Part shown: positions 23,117 to 23,226 of the stretch, piece after piece | Position numbering within the stretch: position 1 is the stretch's first letter | Layout of the letters: every line of letters begins with the position of its first letter | DNA from: a virus | IMG/VR virus record: IMGVR_UViG_3300032163_000453 | Location: 1-23,226 of that record | Reading direction: 5' to 3' (one strand) | Length of the DNA: 23,226 nt | The notes under the pieces: model-generated | The model's input: only the letters and a program-made list of their open reading frames with translations | Told to the model about the DNA's origin: nothing | Databases searched by the model: none | Made by a program: the position numbers and the translations under genes

Positions 23117-23226
23117 CAGCCATCGCCTAAGCCTAAGCCATAGCCTGAGCCTGAGCCTAAGCCATAGCCTGAGCCTGAGCCATCGCCTGAGCCTGAGCCA
23201 TCGCCTGAGCCTGAGCCTGAGCCTAA
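23116..23226 (-). CDS. C-terminus of a - strand protein with a Gly-X repeat tail (partial)
   Basis: The - strand frame is open from the window edge (23226) to a TGA at 23118-23116, giving 36 codons in which every second residue is Gly and the alternate residue is Ser, Asp, Tyr or Leu (GSGSGDG and GSGSGYG units). Gly is always GGC. The start is beyond the window. Gly-rich alternating tails are known in small phage and bacterial proteins, but I cannot tell the domain before it. An open + strand frame also crosses the repeat (L-S-type codons), but it lacks a plausible start and the convergent terminator favours the - strand. Could also be non-coding repeat DNA. Confidence 0.5.
   Translation of the reverse strand, partial: LGSGSGSGDGSGSGDGSGSGYGLGSGSGYGLGLGDG
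23119..23226. repeat. Hexanucleotide-type repeat GCCTGA / GCCTAA / GCCATC / GCCATA
   Basis: The last 108 bases consist of six-base units beginning GCC and differing in the last three bases. The array reaches the end of the window, so its true length is unknown. Such units can change copy number by slippage without breaking a frame, as six is a multiple of three. Confidence 0.85.

Overview
The window is the virion-structure half of a tailed phage or prophage. Nearly everything is on the + strand, tightly packed, and ordered like the morphogenesis block of short-tailed (podovirus-type) phages. It runs from packaging (terminase, portal) through head (scaffold, N4-gp56-type coat) and head-tail adaptor and hub proteins to ejection-type proteins and fibres. 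I see no tape-measure protein, major tail tube, sheath or baseplate series, which also argues for a short tail. Shine-Dalgarno sites are strong (AAGGAG/GGAGG) and a small lipoprotein with a lipobox is present, so a diderm (Gram-negative type) host is the reasonable inference. I cannot name the genus.

Layout. 1-830: C-terminal end of the terminase large subunit, cut by the window edge and interrupted by a 178-residue intein (171-704). 894-3050: P22-like portal. 3047-3893: three small unknown proteins. 3945-5566: scaffold and major capsid protein, preceded by a stem-loop. 5582-6721: two proteins sharing an FCCH-like beta module, separated by a strong stem-loop. 6728-8595: unknown protein, head-tail adaptor candidate, and an unknown virion protein. 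8595-10484: hub/stabilisation-type protein with a third FCCH-like module. 10484-14905: small protein, an ejection-type protein with a hydrophobic N-terminus, and an unrecognised 1140-residue protein. 14910-15131 (- strand): ribbon-helix-helix regulator with a consensus sigma70-type promoter. 15220-22507: two long beta-repeat fibre-type proteins with three small genes between them. 22516-23080: helical protein and small lipoprotein. 23081-23226: bidirectional terminator and the C-terminal end of a - strand gene encoding an alternating Gly-X tail.

How the genes work together (inference from family roles and order): the terminase docks on the portal and fills a coat shell assembled on the scaffold. 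Adaptor and hub proteins close the vertex, the 237- and 1140-residue proteins are candidates for ejection into the host, and the two fibre proteins with their small partners are candidates for host contact. Many junctions overlap (TAATG or ATGA), so translation is probably coupled. The only opposite-strand genes are the regulator in the middle and the Gly-rich reading frame at the right edge.

The points most worth checking are the terminase intein, the regulator whose consensus promoter overlaps its own ATG, an 80-bp perfect repeat inside otherwise diverged fibre repeats, the 291-bp tandem array, and the Gly-X coding repeat at the right edge. I found no CRISPR array, tRNA, rRNA, transposase or reverse transcriptase.
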